The position numbers and the translations under genes were made by a program. Of a stretch of DNA of 64,000 bases, positions 63,720 through 64,000 are shown piece by piece. The notes below the pieces were generated by a model. The model ran no database searches, was not told the origin of the DNA, and was given only the letters and a program-made list of their open reading frames with translations. Location: the NCBI RefSeq assembly GCF_900109055.1, contig NZ_FOIV01000002.1, positions 372,001 through 436,000 of the forward strand, written 5' to 3'. This DNA is from Prevotella sp. khp7. Its GTDB lineage: Bacteria > Bacteroidota > Bacteroidia > Bacteroidales > Bacteroidaceae. Each line of letters starts with the position of its first letter. The first letter of the stretch is position 1.

Positions 63720-64000
63720 ATGAAGAAGTATTTGATGAGCAGCGTAGCCGCAATTGCCTTTTGTGGGCTTTTTACCAGCTGTACACACGAAATAGGTTTT
63801 GAGGCGCAAGCCCAGAAGAACGTGATTGAAACCTATCAAAAAGCCTTCGTAACCGCCTTCGGACAGCCAGACCCTGAAAACGAATGGGGTTTTGGTGAAT
63901 CAAAAGCAGTAAGTTCAAGAGCTGTAACCCGTGCAAAAAGTGATTACGCAGACTATAAAGGCTCTATGCAGCCTGTAGAGTGGTATCAGGAAAATGGTCA
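63720..64000 (+). CDS. LruC/DUF4842-like lipoprotein 5 (3' partial)
   Basis: The gene runs off the window after 93 complete codons. The signal peptide ends at C21 (LFTSC), and the N-terminal motif is D51-P-E-N-E-W56-G-F, at the same distance from the Cys as in lipoprotein 3. The first six residues, MKKYLM, equal those of lipoprotein 4, whose gene ends 210 bp upstream. The acidic loop expected further on is outside the window, so membership of the family is inferred from the N-terminal part only. Confidence 0.75.
   Translation, partial: MKKYLMSSVAAIAFCGLFTSCTHEIGFEAQAQKNVIETYQKAFVTAFGQPDPENEWGFGESKAVSSRAVTRAKSDYADYKGSMQPVEWYQENG

Overview
The window looks like a chromosomal segment of a gut or rumen Bacteroidota of the Prevotella group. 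The evidence is SusC/SusD pairs, a hybrid two-component regulator (HTCS), many Sec/lipoprotein signal peptides, TAnnTTTG-type -7 promoter boxes often with an upstream TTTG box, and the topA-aroK-speA-argB-ECF sigma gene order. I see no phage genes, transposases or CRISPR array. The genus is an inference from protein style and gene order, not from a marker-gene comparison.

Region 1 (1-21350) is a polysaccharide utilisation locus (PUL) for arabinofuranose-rich plant glycans. It holds the end of an SGNH acetylesterase, a GPH/MFS sugar symporter, two GH51 alpha-L-arabinofuranosidases and two divergent GH127 beta-L-arabinofuranosidases. The second GH127 leads an operon with SusC, SusD and two surface lipoproteins. 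Both lipoproteins carry a DUF4859-like C-terminus, and one also has a gluzincin-like HEIGH...E site. The divergent GH127 promoters share four ATCGTCCAA half-sites in mirror symmetry. Having both alpha- and beta-Araf enzymes next to a possible peptidase suggests arabinosylated plant glycoproteins such as extensins as substrate (inference).

Region 2 (21368-33600) has two small genes, a 1336-residue HTCS, then a TPR sensor kinase, an AzgA-type purine permease and a third GH127 in one apparent operon. A LacI-family regulator broken by a net -1 frameshift follows, with two GC-rich palindromes beside it.

Region 3 (33600-47100) holds metG; a minus-strand set with a TPR protein, a TonB-dependent receptor, a membrane LytTR regulator, a DUF3108 protein, an Ig-like lipoprotein and a GH3-type acyl-amido synthetase; a decayed cupin gene; two carbohydrate esterases; and a Nudix hydrolase. 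Region 4 (47100-55740) is housekeeping: topA, aroK, speA, argB, an ECF sigma factor with a probable anti-sigma partner, a CPBP protease, ribF and a CAT-anticodon tRNA.

Region 5 (55754-64000) is a cluster of five related lipoproteins, the last cut by the window end. Each has an N-terminal DPxxxW-type motif, and the four complete ones carry a D-x-D-[YF]-N-D motif of the LruC/DUF4842 type.

Three intergenic sites (10390, 21289, 61787) carry the same unusual structure: three 16-bp near-palindromes at an exact 22-bp period. Together with the LruC-like cluster and the mirrored operator, these are the main candidates for undescribed biology.
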